A DNA stretch of 6,855 nt from Thiobacillus sp. (lineage in GTDB: Bacteria; Pseudomonadota; Gammaproteobacteria; Burkholderiales; Thiobacillaceae): the NCBI GenBank assembly GCA_011391285.1, contig JAABQU010000020.1, positions 1-6,855 on the forward strand, read 5' to 3'. This document shows, piece by piece, positions 1 to 5,404 of the stretch (positions are counted from its first letter, which is position 1; the number at the start of each line of letters is the position of its first letter). The position numbers were made by a program, and so were the translations under genes. The notes beneath the pieces were generated by a model. The model was not told where the DNA came from and made no database searches. It saw nothing but the letters and a program-made list of their open reading frames with translations.

Positions 1-102
1 TGCGCTGTTCCAGTCTTTCTTTGCCACGGCGTCTTCGGCAGAGGCAAACAGATCGTCGCAGGCGTGGTGATCGCTGCCCATGAATTCCAGAATTGTGTGC
101 AT
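1..102 (-). CDS. Hemerythrin-like (HHE) domain protein, N-terminal 34 residues only
   Basis: Seen: reading leftward from an ATG at 102-100, 34 codons stay open to the window edge and begin MHTILEFMGSDHHACDDLF. A GGGAG Shine-Dalgarno lies at 113-109, six bases before the ATG, which fixes the start. Known: hemerythrin-domain proteins bind a non-haem di-iron centre through several histidines and carboxylates, and bacterial ones often start with a short helix carrying a DHxxCDxLF-like segment that supplies the first metal histidine. Here D11, H12, H13, C15 and D16 match that pattern. Inferred: a small cytosolic protein binding or sensing O2 or NO. It is divergent from the anaerobic ribonucleotide reductase, sharing 144 bp of upstream DNA with it, so a link to oxygen status is plausible. 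The remaining metal ligands lie outside the window, so the assignment rests on the N-terminus alone. Confidence 0.6.
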   Translation of the reverse strand, partial: MHTILEFMGSDHHACDDLFASAEDAVAKKDWNSA

Positions 103-148
103 GTCAGGCTCCCATAAGGGTTTGAAATTGCGCGTTCTTTAGTTTATC

Positions 149-158
149 AGGATATCCT
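149..158. promoter_or_regulatory. Perfect 10-bp palindrome in the divergent intergenic region
   Basis: AGGATATCCT reads the same on both strands. It is flanked by an outer inverted pair TCAGG/CCTGA (147-151 and 161-165). It lies midway between the hemerythrin-like start and the nrdD promoter, where a dimeric regulator serving either gene could bind. I do not recognise the operator family. A 10-bp palindrome can also arise by chance. Confidence 0.2.
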
Positions 159-173
159 AACCTGAATTTCCTC

Positions 174-201
174 TTGACTTGAACACAAGATGTCGTATGG
201 T
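174..201 (+). promoter_or_regulatory. Putative sigma70-type promoter for nrdD
   Basis: TTGACT at 174-179 matches the -35 consensus at five of six positions. TATGGT at 196-201 matches the -10 consensus at four of six, and the spacer is 16 bp. Transcription would start near 208, giving a leader of about 40 nt. Both NrdR-like boxes overlap this promoter and its start site, which supports its position. The -10 is weak, so an activator may be needed under anaerobiosis, but I found no convincing FNR/Anr site. Confidence 0.5.
183..198. promoter_or_regulatory. NrdR box 1 (upstream half of a tandem pair)
   Basis: The 16-mer ACACAAGATGTCGTAT agrees with the NrdR-box consensus ACACWATATATWGTGT at 12 positions by manual comparison. 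It covers the promoter spacer and the first bases of the -10 hexamer. NrdR is a zinc-ribbon/ATP-cone repressor of ribonucleotide reductase operons and typically binds two such boxes on the same helix face. The site alone would be weak evidence; the second box at exactly 32 bp makes it persuasive. Confidence 0.6.
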
Positions 202-214
202 TCGAATCCTGAAA

Positions 215-230
215 ACACAAAATGTGGTTA
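215..230. promoter_or_regulatory. NrdR box 2 (downstream half of a tandem pair)
   Basis: The 16-mer ACACAAAATGTGGTTA matches the NrdR-box consensus at 11 of 16 positions, including the ACACAA half and the central AT. It lies just after the predicted transcription start and just before the ribosome binding site. It starts 32 bp after box 1, leaving a 16-bp gap. That is about three helical turns and fits the 15-16 bp gap known for NrdR box pairs. Inferred role: repression of nrdD when dNTP or ATP levels are adequate. Confidence 0.6.
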
Positions 231-232
231 AC

Positions 233-238
233 AAGGAG
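233..238 (+). promoter_or_regulatory. Strong ribosome binding site of nrdD
   Basis: AAGGAG lies eight bases before the ATG at 247. It is the best Shine-Dalgarno on this strand in the window and decides the start of the 671-aa reductase ORF. Confidence 0.85.
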
Positions 239-246
239 ACTCTGGT

Positions 247-2262
247 ATGAATTCTGCATTAGAAGCGCTGCCCCGCGAAATCATCAAGCGCGACGGCCAC
301 CGGGCTGCTTTCGATTCGACGAAAATCCGCTCCGCCATTTTACGGGCCGGGCAGGCCAGTGGCGAATTCGGCGAGTCCGAGGCAGACCTGCTCACGGCCC
401 AGGTGGTCAAGGTGCTGCTCCACAGCTTCCGCAACGCCCCGCCGGACATCGAGCGCATCCAGGACGTGGTCGAGCAGAGCCTCATTGCCTCCAATCATTT
501 CCAGACCGCGCGCGGCTATATCGCCTACCGCGAAAGCCACAAGAAACTGCGTGAAGACCGCAAGACGCTGGTCGACGTGGAGTCCTCGATCAACGAATAC
601 CTTTCACGCCAGGACTGGCGGGTCAACGCCAACGCCAACCAGGGCTACAGCCTGGGCGGCCTGATCCTCAACGTTTCCGGCAAGGTGGTGGCCAACTACT
701 GGCTCAACCACGTCTACCCCCCCGAACTCGGCGAAGCCCACCGCGATGGCTCGATCCACGTCCACGACCTCGACATGCTGGCCGGCTACTGCGCCGGCTG
801 GTCGCTGCGCACCCTGCTGCACGAGGGTCTCAACGGCGTGCCGGGCAAGGTCGAGGCGGGGCCGCCCAAGCACATGTCGAGTGCGGTCGGCCAGATCGTC
901 AACTTCCTCGGCACCTTGCAAAACGAGTGGGCCGGCGCGCAGGCGTTCTCCTCGTTCGACACCTACATGGCGCCGTTCATCCGCAACGACGCGATGGACT
1001 ACGAATCGGTCAAGCAGTGCATCCAGGAACTGATCTACAACCTCAACGTGCCGTCGCGCTGGGGCACCCAGACGCCGTTCACCAACCTGACCTTCGACTG
1101 GGTCTGCCCGGAAGACCTGCGCGAGCAGGTGCCGGTGGTCGGCGGCAAGGAAATGCCCTTCACCTACGGCGAACTGCAGGCCGAGATGGACATGATCAAC
1201 CGCGCCTACATCGAGGTGATGACCACCGGCGACGCCAAGGGCCGCGTGTTCACCTTCCCCATCCCGACCTACAACATGACGCCGGATTTCCCCTGGGAAT
1301 CGGAAAACGCCACGCTGCTGTTCGAGATGACCGCCAAGTACGGCCTGCCCTACTTCCAGAACTTCATCAATTCGGAGATGAAGCCGAACCACATCCGCTC
1401 AATGTGCTGCCGCCTGCAGCTCGACCTGCGCGAACTGTTGAAACGCGGCAACGGCCTGTTCGGTTCGGCCGAGCAGACCGGCTCGGTCGGCGTGGTGACC
1501 GTCAACTGCGCGCGCCTCGGCCATGAATACCAGGGCGACGAGGCGGGCCTCTTGCGCCGCCTCGACGCACTGCTCGACATGGGACGCAACGGCCTCGAGA
1601 TCAAGCGCAAGGAAATCCAGCGCCTGATGGACAACGGCCTATTCCCCTACACCAAGCGCTACCTCGGCACGCTGCGCAATCACTTCTCGACGCTTGGCGT
1701 CAACGGCGTCAACGAGATGATCCGCAACTTCAGTAATGATGAGCACGACATCACCACCGAATGGGGCCACGCTTTCGCGGTGCGCCTGCTCGACCACATC
1801 CGCAGCCGCATCGCCGAGTACCAGGAAGAGACCGGCCATATGTACAACCTGGAAGCCACGCCAGCCGAGGGCACCACCTACCGCTTCGCCAAGGAAGACG
1901 CCAAACGCTATCCGGGCATCCTGCAGGCGGGCACCGAGGACGCGCCCTACTACACCAACTCGTCGCAGCTGCCGGTGGGCTTCACCGACGATGCGTTCGA
2001 GGCACTGGAACGGCAGGACGATCTGCAGCGCAAGTACACCGGCGGCACCGTGCTTCACCTCTACATGTCGGAAAACATCTCGTCGGCGGAAGCCTGCAAG
2101 AACCTGGTGCGCCGTGCGCTGACGCGTTTCCGTCTGCCCTACATCACCATCACGCCCACCTTTTCCATCTGTCCCAAACATGGCTACCTCGCCGGCGAAC
2201 ATGAGTTCTGTCCCACGTGCGACGAGGAAGCCTTGTCCCGCAAACGTGCTGTTGCAGCCTAA
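247..2262 (+). CDS. nrdD: Anaerobic (class III) ribonucleoside-triphosphate reductase, catalytic part lacking the glycyl-radical loop
   Basis: This enzyme reduces ribonucleotides to deoxyribonucleotides without oxygen, in the cytosol, using a protein glycyl radical installed by NrdG. Seen in 671 aa: an N-terminal ATP cone at about 9-100 (IIKRDGHRAAFDSTKI, then LIASNHFQTARGYIAYRESH), the HVHDLDMLAGYC segment with C182, the barrel segment NHIRSMCCRLQLD with C387 and C388, GSVGVVTVNCARLG with C421, and a C-terminal zinc-type motif with C642, H645, C655 and C658. By family comparison C182 and C388 are the likely substrate-reducing and thiyl-radical cysteines. The MCCRL and VNCARLG motifs resemble the NrdD2 branch, in which thioredoxin-type reductants were reported, more than the formate-using E. 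coli type. Odd: the ORF ends at TAA thirteen residues after the last cysteine with no RVxGY radical loop. That loop is the next ORF, in the same frame. Residues 1-671 plus the next 61 approximate a full-length enzyme. It probably forms an operon with the next ORF and nrdG. Confidence 0.95.
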   Translation: MNSALEALPREIIKRDGHRAAFDSTKIRSAILRAGQASGEFGESEADLLTAQVVKVLLHSFRNAPPDIERIQDVVEQSLIASNHFQTARGYIAYRESHKKLREDRKTLVDVESSINEYLSRQDWRVNANANQGYSLGGLILNVSGKVVANYWLNHVYPPELGEAHRDGSIHVHDLDMLAGYCAGWSLRTLLHEGLNGVPGKVEAGPPKHMSSAVGQIVNFLGTLQNEWAGAQAFSSFDTYMAPFIRNDAMDYESVKQCIQELIYNLNVPSRWGTQTPFTNLTFDWVCPEDLREQVPVVGGKEMPFTYGELQAEMDMINRAYIEVMTTGDAKGRVFTFPIPTYNMTPDFPWESENATLLFEMTAKYGLPYFQNFINSEMKPNHIRSMCCRLQLDLRELLKRGNGLFGSAEQTGSVGVVTVNCARLGHEYQGDEAGLLRRLDALLDMGRNGLEIKRKEIQRLMDNGLFPYTKRYLGTLRNHFSTLGVNGVNEMIRNFSNDEHDITTEWGHAFAVRLLDHIRSRIAEYQEETGHMYNLEATPAEGTTYRFAKEDAKRYPGILQAGTEDAPYYTNSSQLPVGFTDDAFEALERQDDLQRKYTGGTVLHLYMSENISSAEACKNLVRRALTRFRLPYITITPTFSICPKHGYLAGEHEFCPTCDEEALSRKRAVAA

Positions 2263-2266
2263 CCCC

Positions 2267-2271
2267 AGGAG
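2267..2271 (+). promoter_or_regulatory. Ribosome binding site of the glycyl-radical ORF
   Basis: AGGAG starts four bases after the nrdD stop codon (2260-2262) and lies six bases before the ATG at 2278. This well-placed site argues that the 61-aa ORF is translated on its own, or by reinitiation after nrdD, rather than being the debris of a nonsense mutation. Confidence 0.8.
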
Positions 2272-2277
2272 ATCGAA

Positions 2278-2463
2278 ATGAACGACATGAGCGTCATGAA
2301 CCAAGCCGCCCCCATCGCTTTGAAGGACGAGGAGCGCACCCGCTGCGAAGTGTGGACCCGCGTGATGGGCTACCACCGCCCGGTGACCAGCTTCAACAAG
2401 GGCAAGAAGAGCGAGCACCGCGAGCGGCAGTTCTTCGTCGAAGGGCGTTGCCGCCTGGGATGA
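2278..2463 (+). CDS. Stand-alone glycyl-radical C-terminal domain of NrdD (61 aa)
   Basis: Seen: EERTRCEVWTRVMGYHRP at about residues 18-35, then SFNKGKKSEHRER at 38-50. Class III reductases end with a radical loop of the form RVxGY, followed about eight residues later by FNxGKxxE and a basic tail. This peptide has that order, with G31 as the expected radical-bearing glycine and C23 eight residues before it. The first 17 or so residues are not recognisable. Inferred: the peptide docks into the nrdD product so that G31 approaches the catalytic cysteines, and it is activated by NrdG. The arrangement recalls GrcA/YfiD, a small glycyl-radical protein that repairs pyruvate formate-lyase, but here the parent enzyme has no radical loop of its own, so the peptide should be essential for activity. 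The ORF is in the same frame as nrdD with 15 nt between stop and start, so it probably arose by splitting one gene. An in-frame nonsense mutation or stop read-through are alternatives. Confidence 0.88.
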   Translation: MNDMSVMNQAAPIALKDEERTRCEVWTRVMGYHRPVTSFNKGKKSEHRERQFFVEGRCRLG

Positions 2464-2469
2464 ATCGGA

Positions 2470-2497
2470 CACCCCTCCCCCTCGAGGGGGAGGGGTG
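2470..2497. repeat. Perfect 28-bp palindrome (REP-like unit 1)
   Basis: The arm CACCCCTCCCCCTC is followed directly by its exact reverse complement, giving 14-bp arms with no spacer. It starts seven bases after the stop of the glycyl-radical ORF. The CCCCTCCCCCT/AGGGGGAGGGG core resembles a family of short intergenic palindromes common in high-GC proteobacteria. In RNA it would form a very stable hairpin that could protect the upstream transcript end or reduce read-through into nrdG. There is no T-run after it, so it is not a classical terminator. Confidence 0.7.
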
Positions 2498-2509
2498 GGA
2501 AGAGGGTGA

Positions 2510-2534
2510 GCAGTTGCCTGCAACTGCTTGATTT
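2510..2534 (+). terminator. Hairpin followed by T-rich stretch, possible terminator or attenuator
   Basis: GCAGTTGC at 2510-2517 pairs with GCAACTGC at 2520-2527 around a 2-nt gap, which in practice gives a 7-bp stem with a 4-nt loop. TTGATTTT follows (2528-2535), a short imperfect T-tract. It could end transcripts of nrdD and the glycyl-radical ORF, leaving nrdG at a lower level. The stem has moderate GC and the tail is interrupted, so termination would be partial at best. Confidence 0.35.
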
Positions 2535-2535
2535 T

Positions 2536-2580
2536 GAACCCCCCTGTCGCCAGTCCTCTCCCACAGGGGGAGAGGGGTTC
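2536..2580. repeat. Imperfect nested inverted repeat (REP-like unit 2)
   Basis: GAACCCC at 2536-2542 pairs with GGGGTTC at 2574-2580. Inside, CCTCTCCC (2555-2562) pairs with GGGAGAGG (2568-2575) around a 5-nt loop, and CCCCCTGT (2540-2547) can instead pair with ACAGGGGG (2563-2570). The segment can therefore fold in two exclusive ways. Its C/T-rich and G/A-rich arms relate it to the palindromes on either side. Confidence 0.55.
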
Positions 2581-2609
2581 TCCGCGTATGGAATTCGCTG
2601 GAACAGCGT

Positions 2610-2632
2610 CCCTCCCCCTTCAAGGCAGAGGG
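2610..2632. repeat. Imperfect palindrome (REP-like unit 3)
   Basis: CCCTCCCCCTT is followed by C and then AAGGCAGAGGG. Nine of eleven positions pair. It appears to be a degenerate copy of the unit at 2470-2497, and three such units in 163 bp make this a small repeat cluster. It lies about 30 bp before the nrdG start. Confidence 0.5.
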
Positions 2633-2661
2633 CATATCAACACACACCCAAGGCACACACC

Positions 2662-3342
2662 ATGCTTCGCGTCGGCGGCCTGACACCGCTTTCCACCACC
2701 GACTGGCCCGGCATGCTGGCCGCGGTGGTGTTCTGCCAGGGCTGTCCCTGGCGCTGCGGCTATTGCCATAACCCCGGCCTGATTCCCGCGCACGGCGAGA
2801 ACGAGATCCCCTGGGAGGACGTGCTGGCCTTCCTGCATCGCCGCCGGGGCCTGCTCGACGGCGTGGTGTTTTCCGGTGGCGAGCCGACCTTGCAGCCCGA
2901 ACTGGCGGAGGCGATGCGCGAAGTGCGTGCGCTCGGATTCAAGATCGGCCTGCACACCGGTGGCGCCTATCCGCGTCGGCTGGCGGAAGTCCTGCCGCTG
3001 GTCGACTGGGTGGGGATCGACGCCAAGGCGCCGTTTGCGGATTACGGCCGCATCACCGCCGTCGACGGCAGCGGCATTCCTGCCCTGTCCAGCCTGGAGC
3101 ATGTCCTGGCCAGCGGTGTCGACCATGAAATACGCACCACCGTGCATCCCGCCCTGCTGACCGACGCCGACGTCGTGAGCCTGGCACAGGATCTGTCGGC
3201 GCGCGGCGTGAAGCGCTACGTCATTCAGGCATTCAGGAGCCAGGGGTGCGCGAACGCGGAGTTGGTTCAGTGCACCAAGCGCGAGCATCCCCTGACCAGC
3301 CTGGAGGATGAAGTGGCCAGGCTGTTTCCGCCTCGACCTTAG
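2662..3342 (+). CDS. nrdG: Anaerobic ribonucleoside-triphosphate reductase activating protein, radical SAM
   Basis: A radical S-adenosylmethionine enzyme that uses a [4Fe-4S] cluster to cleave SAM and abstract hydrogen from the radical glycine of the anaerobic reductase. Seen in 226 aa: the cluster motif CPWRCGYC (C28, C32, C35), preceded by C25; the SAM-binding GGEP at 72-75; VGIDAKAP at 117-124; and YVIQAFRSQG at 186-195. The ORF opens with LTPLSTTDWPGMLAAVVFCQGC, typical of the NrdG2-type activases. I chose ATG 2662, which has AAGG eight bases upstream and places the family's usual N-terminus at residue 1. The frame stays open further upstream to a GTG at 2506, but that part runs through the palindromes and looks non-coding. 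Its substrate here is inferred to be G31 of the separate 61-aa peptide, probably only when bound to NrdD. It lies 198 bp downstream of that ORF, so cotranscription is likely but possibly attenuated. Confidence 0.93.
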   Translation: MLRVGGLTPLSTTDWPGMLAAVVFCQGCPWRCGYCHNPGLIPAHGENEIPWEDVLAFLHRRRGLLDGVVFSGGEPTLQPELAEAMREVRALGFKIGLHTGGAYPRRLAEVLPLVDWVGIDAKAPFADYGRITAVDGSGIPALSSLEHVLASGVDHEIRTTVHPALLTDADVVSLAQDLSARGVKRYVIQAFRSQGCANAELVQCTKREHPLTSLEDEVARLFPPRP

Positions 3343-3381
3343 TCCGCGGTCGTCAGGGCGGCGACATCGGCGTCCCGCGGA
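3343..3381. terminator. Weak inverted repeat after nrdG
   Basis: TCCGCGG at 3343-3349, immediately after the nrdG stop, pairs with CCGCGGA at 3375-3381 across a 25-nt loop. There is no T-tract. It may help define the nrdG transcript end, but a chance repeat in GC-rich DNA is equally possible. The rest of the gap up to 3440 shows no promoter I can support. Confidence 0.2.
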
Positions 3382-3440
3382 TTGACGTACGCCGCCAAAC
3401 CGGTGCAGGCTTGGGCCTCGTCCGTTTGCTGCCGAATCCC

Positions 3441-5234
3441 ATGTCCCTCCGCTCGCATTGCACGCGCTGGCTCGCCCTGCTCCTGTTTTCATCGTCGGTC
3501 CTGGCCGCCTCGCCCGACGGCGTGGTGGCGGTTTCGCATCCGGCCGCAGCGGCCGCAGGCGCACGCATGCTGGCTGCCGGCGGCAACGCCATCGATGCCG
3601 CCGCCGCAGTGCAGTTCGCGTTGAACGTGGTCGAGCCGCAGTCGTCCGGCATCGGCGGCGGCGGCTTCATGCTGGTCCATCTCGCCAAAACCGGGGAGAC
3701 CTTCATCGTCGATTCGCGTGAACGCGCGCCGGCCCAGGCCAGCGCCGACATGTTCGCGCCGGAGGGTCTGCCGATGCCCTTCCCTCTCGCCTCGACCAGC
3801 GGCCTTGCGGTCGGCGTGCCCGGCACCGTACGCGGCGTCGACACGGCGCTCAAACGCTGGGGCACGAAGAAGCTGGCCGACACCCTGGCGCCCGCGATCG
3901 AACTCGCCGAGCGCGGATTCCGCGTCAACCGCTTCCTCGCTGCCGACATCGCCAACGATTACGGCCGCACGCAGGTCCATCCTGAAACCGCCGCGATCTT
4001 CCGTCCCGGCGGCGTGCCGCTCGTCGAGGGCGACTGGCTGGTGCAGCCGGATCTCGCCAAAACCCTCAGGCGCATCGCAGCCAGCGGGCCGGACGCCTTC
4101 TATAAAGGCCCCGTCGCACGCGCCATCGTCAAGGCCCAGCAGCGCACCCGCAGCGAACTCGGCGAAGCCGGTCAGGGCCGCATGAGCCTGGCCGATCTCA
4201 CGGACTACCAGGTCGCAATCCGCAAGCCGCTGATCGGCCACTACCGCGGCTGGACCCTGGCGACCATGCCGCCGCCCTCTTCCGGCGGACTCACCGTGCT
4301 GCAGATGCTGGGCCTGCTGGAGCGCTTTCCGCTTGGCGACGCCGCGCAGGGCTACGGCTTCGGCAGCCCGCAAACCCTGCACGCCATGGTCGAGTCGATG
4401 CGCCTGGCATTTGCCGACCGCGCCGTGTGGATCGGCGACGACGATGCGGTGCCCGTGCCGCGGCAGGGCCTGCTGCACCCCGAGTACCTGGCGACGCGCA
4501 CGGCGCTGATCCAGGCCGATCGCCGCATGGACGCACCGCAGGCGGGCGATCCCCTGCCCTGGGACAAAACGACTGGCGTGCGGCCGAAACCAACGCACAC
4601 AAAGCAGGAAAGCCCCCACACCACCCACTTCTCCATCGTCGACCGCTGGGGCAACGTGGTGAGCTACACCAGCACCATCGAATTCACCTGGGGCTCGGGC
4701 ATCACCGTGCCGGGCCATGGCTTCCTGCTCAACAACGAGCTGACCGACTTCAACCTCCTGCCCACCGCCGACGCCGCCGAAGGCAACCCCGGCGCCAACG
4801 ATGTCGCGCCCGGCAAGCGTCCGCGCTCCAGCATGGCGCCCACGCTGCTGTTCAAGAACGGCAAGCCCGTCGCCGCCTATGGGTCGCCCGGCGGCGGCAC
4901 CATCATCAACTCCATGCTCAACGTCACCCTCAACCTCATCGACCACGGCATGACGATGCAGCAGGCCATCGCTGCGCCGCGCCTGTCGGTCACCCACGCG
5001 GCAGGCAAGATCAGCTGCGAAGGGGGCCAGGCTTTCATGCAGCCGCGCTTCAGCGTCGCCACGCAGGATGCGTTGCGCAAGCTGGGGCATACGGGACTGG
5101 GTGAAGCTGGAACGGATGCCTGTCAGGAAACGATCGGCTCGGTGCAAGCCGTCGTTATCGATCTTGCGACCGGGGAGCACCGCGGCGCGGCCGATCCACG
5201 CCGCGAGGGAACGGTGATTCGGGTGAAGCCGTGA
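3441..5234 (+). CDS. ggt: Gamma-glutamyltransferase precursor (glutathione hydrolase)
   Basis: A periplasmic or secreted N-terminal-nucleophile hydrolase that cleaves gamma-glutamyl bonds, chiefly of glutathione, and transfers the glutamyl group to water or amino acids. Seen in 597 aa: a signal peptide MSLRSHCTRW followed by LALLLFSSSVLA with probable cleavage after residue 22; SSGIGGGGFMLV near 68-79; DSRERAPA with R93, equivalent to the substrate-binding arginine; HTTHFSIVD, where T394 is the predicted nucleophile freed by self-cleavage after H393; NNELTDFN with D436; SSMAPT with S463 and S464; and GSPGGG with G484 and G485, the oxyanion-hole region. Self-cleavage would give subunits of about 370 and 204 aa. 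The loop between D436 and S463 is long enough to be the lid loop. ATG 3441 is chosen because the signal peptide begins there; a TTG at 3411 would add ten residues in front. No clear Shine-Dalgarno precedes it. It is complete, with no operon partner evident. Confidence 0.95.
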   Translation: MSLRSHCTRWLALLLFSSSVLAASPDGVVAVSHPAAAAAGARMLAAGGNAIDAAAAVQFALNVVEPQSSGIGGGGFMLVHLAKTGETFIVDSRERAPAQASADMFAPEGLPMPFPLASTSGLAVGVPGTVRGVDTALKRWGTKKLADTLAPAIELAERGFRVNRFLAADIANDYGRTQVHPETAAIFRPGGVPLVEGDWLVQPDLAKTLRRIAASGPDAFYKGPVARAIVKAQQRTRSELGEAGQGRMSLADLTDYQVAIRKPLIGHYRGWTLATMPPPSSGGLTVLQMLGLLERFPLGDAAQGYGFGSPQTLHAMVESMRLAFADRAVWIGDDDAVPVPRQGLLHPEYLATRTALIQADRRMDAPQAGDPLPWDKTTGVRPKPTHTKQESPHTTHFSIVDRWGNVVSYTSTIEFTWGSGITVPGHGFLLNNELTDFNLLPTADAAEGNPGANDVAPGKRPRSSMAPTLLFKNGKPVAAYGSPGGGTIINSMLNVTLNLIDHGMTMQQAIAAPRLSVTHAAGKISCEGGQAFMQPRFSVATQDALRKLGHTGLGEAGTDACQETIGSVQAVVIDLATGEHRGAADPRREGTVIRVKP

Positions 5235-5246
5235 ACGTCTGCTGGC

Positions 5247-5260
5247 GACCCGCAAGGGTC
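5247..5260 (+). terminator. Small GNRA-type hairpin after ggt
   Basis: GACCC, the tetraloop GCAA, and GGGTC form a compact 5-bp hairpin 12 bases after the ggt stop. GCAA is a stabilising GNRA loop. No T-run follows, so this is at most a weak 3'-end structure. Confidence 0.2.
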
Positions 5261-5333
5261 AGGCGTGAGGCAGGGCGATGTCGGCCATTGCCGACGGCGG
5301 GCCGGCAGGGCAGGATCAGGCGCCTTGGGTTCC

Positions 5334-5392
5334 GCTTGAAAACAGCTTGAAAAGCAGTCTTCTGGGTTCATAGTTCACAAGTAGAAGTTCAC
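5334..5392. repeat. Two short direct-repeat pairs upstream of the CMD-family gene
   Basis: GCTTGAAAA occurs at 5334-5342 and 5345-5353, a period of 11 bp. AGTTCAC occurs at 5372-5378 and 5386-5392, a period of 14 bp, with a further AGTTC at 5395. The first pair is spaced about one helical turn, as tandem activator half-sites can be. No regulator is identified, and no clear promoter hexamers sit with them. The rest of the 170-bp gap (5235-5404) holds nothing else I can support. Confidence 0.3.
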
Positions 5393-5404
5393 GGAGTTCG
5401 CCAC

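Noticed and set aside
174..188. FNR/Anr-like site, TTGAC followed by ACACAA
   Set aside because: The half-sites are one base too far apart and the right half matches ATCAA poorly. The TTGACT is better explained as the -35 hexamer.
199..209. GGTTCGAATCC, identical to a tRNA T-loop core
   Set aside because: The flanking bases do not form the T-stem, no other tRNA arms are present, and it lies in the gap between the NrdR boxes. A chance match, or at most a remnant.
222..554. 110-aa plus-strand frame overlapping the start of nrdD
   Set aside because: A shifted frame of the ATP-cone coding region, rich in Arg and Pro, with no ribosome binding site.
604..1392. Long minus-strand open frame opposite nrdD (262 aa)
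   Set aside because: Antisense shadow of GC-rich codons. Its translation is rich in H, V, G and R with no domain, and nrdD on the other strand is certain.
2260..2262. Stop between the two nrdD parts as a recoded selenocysteine
   Set aside because: The codon is TAA, not TGA, and no SECIS-like element was evident directly downstream.
1639..2523. Long minus-strand open frame (294 aa) opposite the nrdD 3' end, the radical peptide and the palindrome
   Set aside because: It covers three clear plus-strand features, has no family resemblance, and starts inside the repeat cluster.
2506..2661. Extended N-terminus of nrdG from a GTG at 2506
   Set aside because: The 52 extra residues translate the palindromes and resemble no activase. 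The family N-terminus begins at ATG 2662.
2620..3564. Minus-strand open frame (314 aa) opposite nrdG
   Set aside because: Low-complexity composition and complete overlap with the certain radical-SAM gene.
3489..5255. Very long minus-strand open frame (588 aa) opposite ggt
   Set aside because: Its length comes from the third-position GC bias of ggt. Its translation has no recognisable motif, while ggt has all its catalytic residues.
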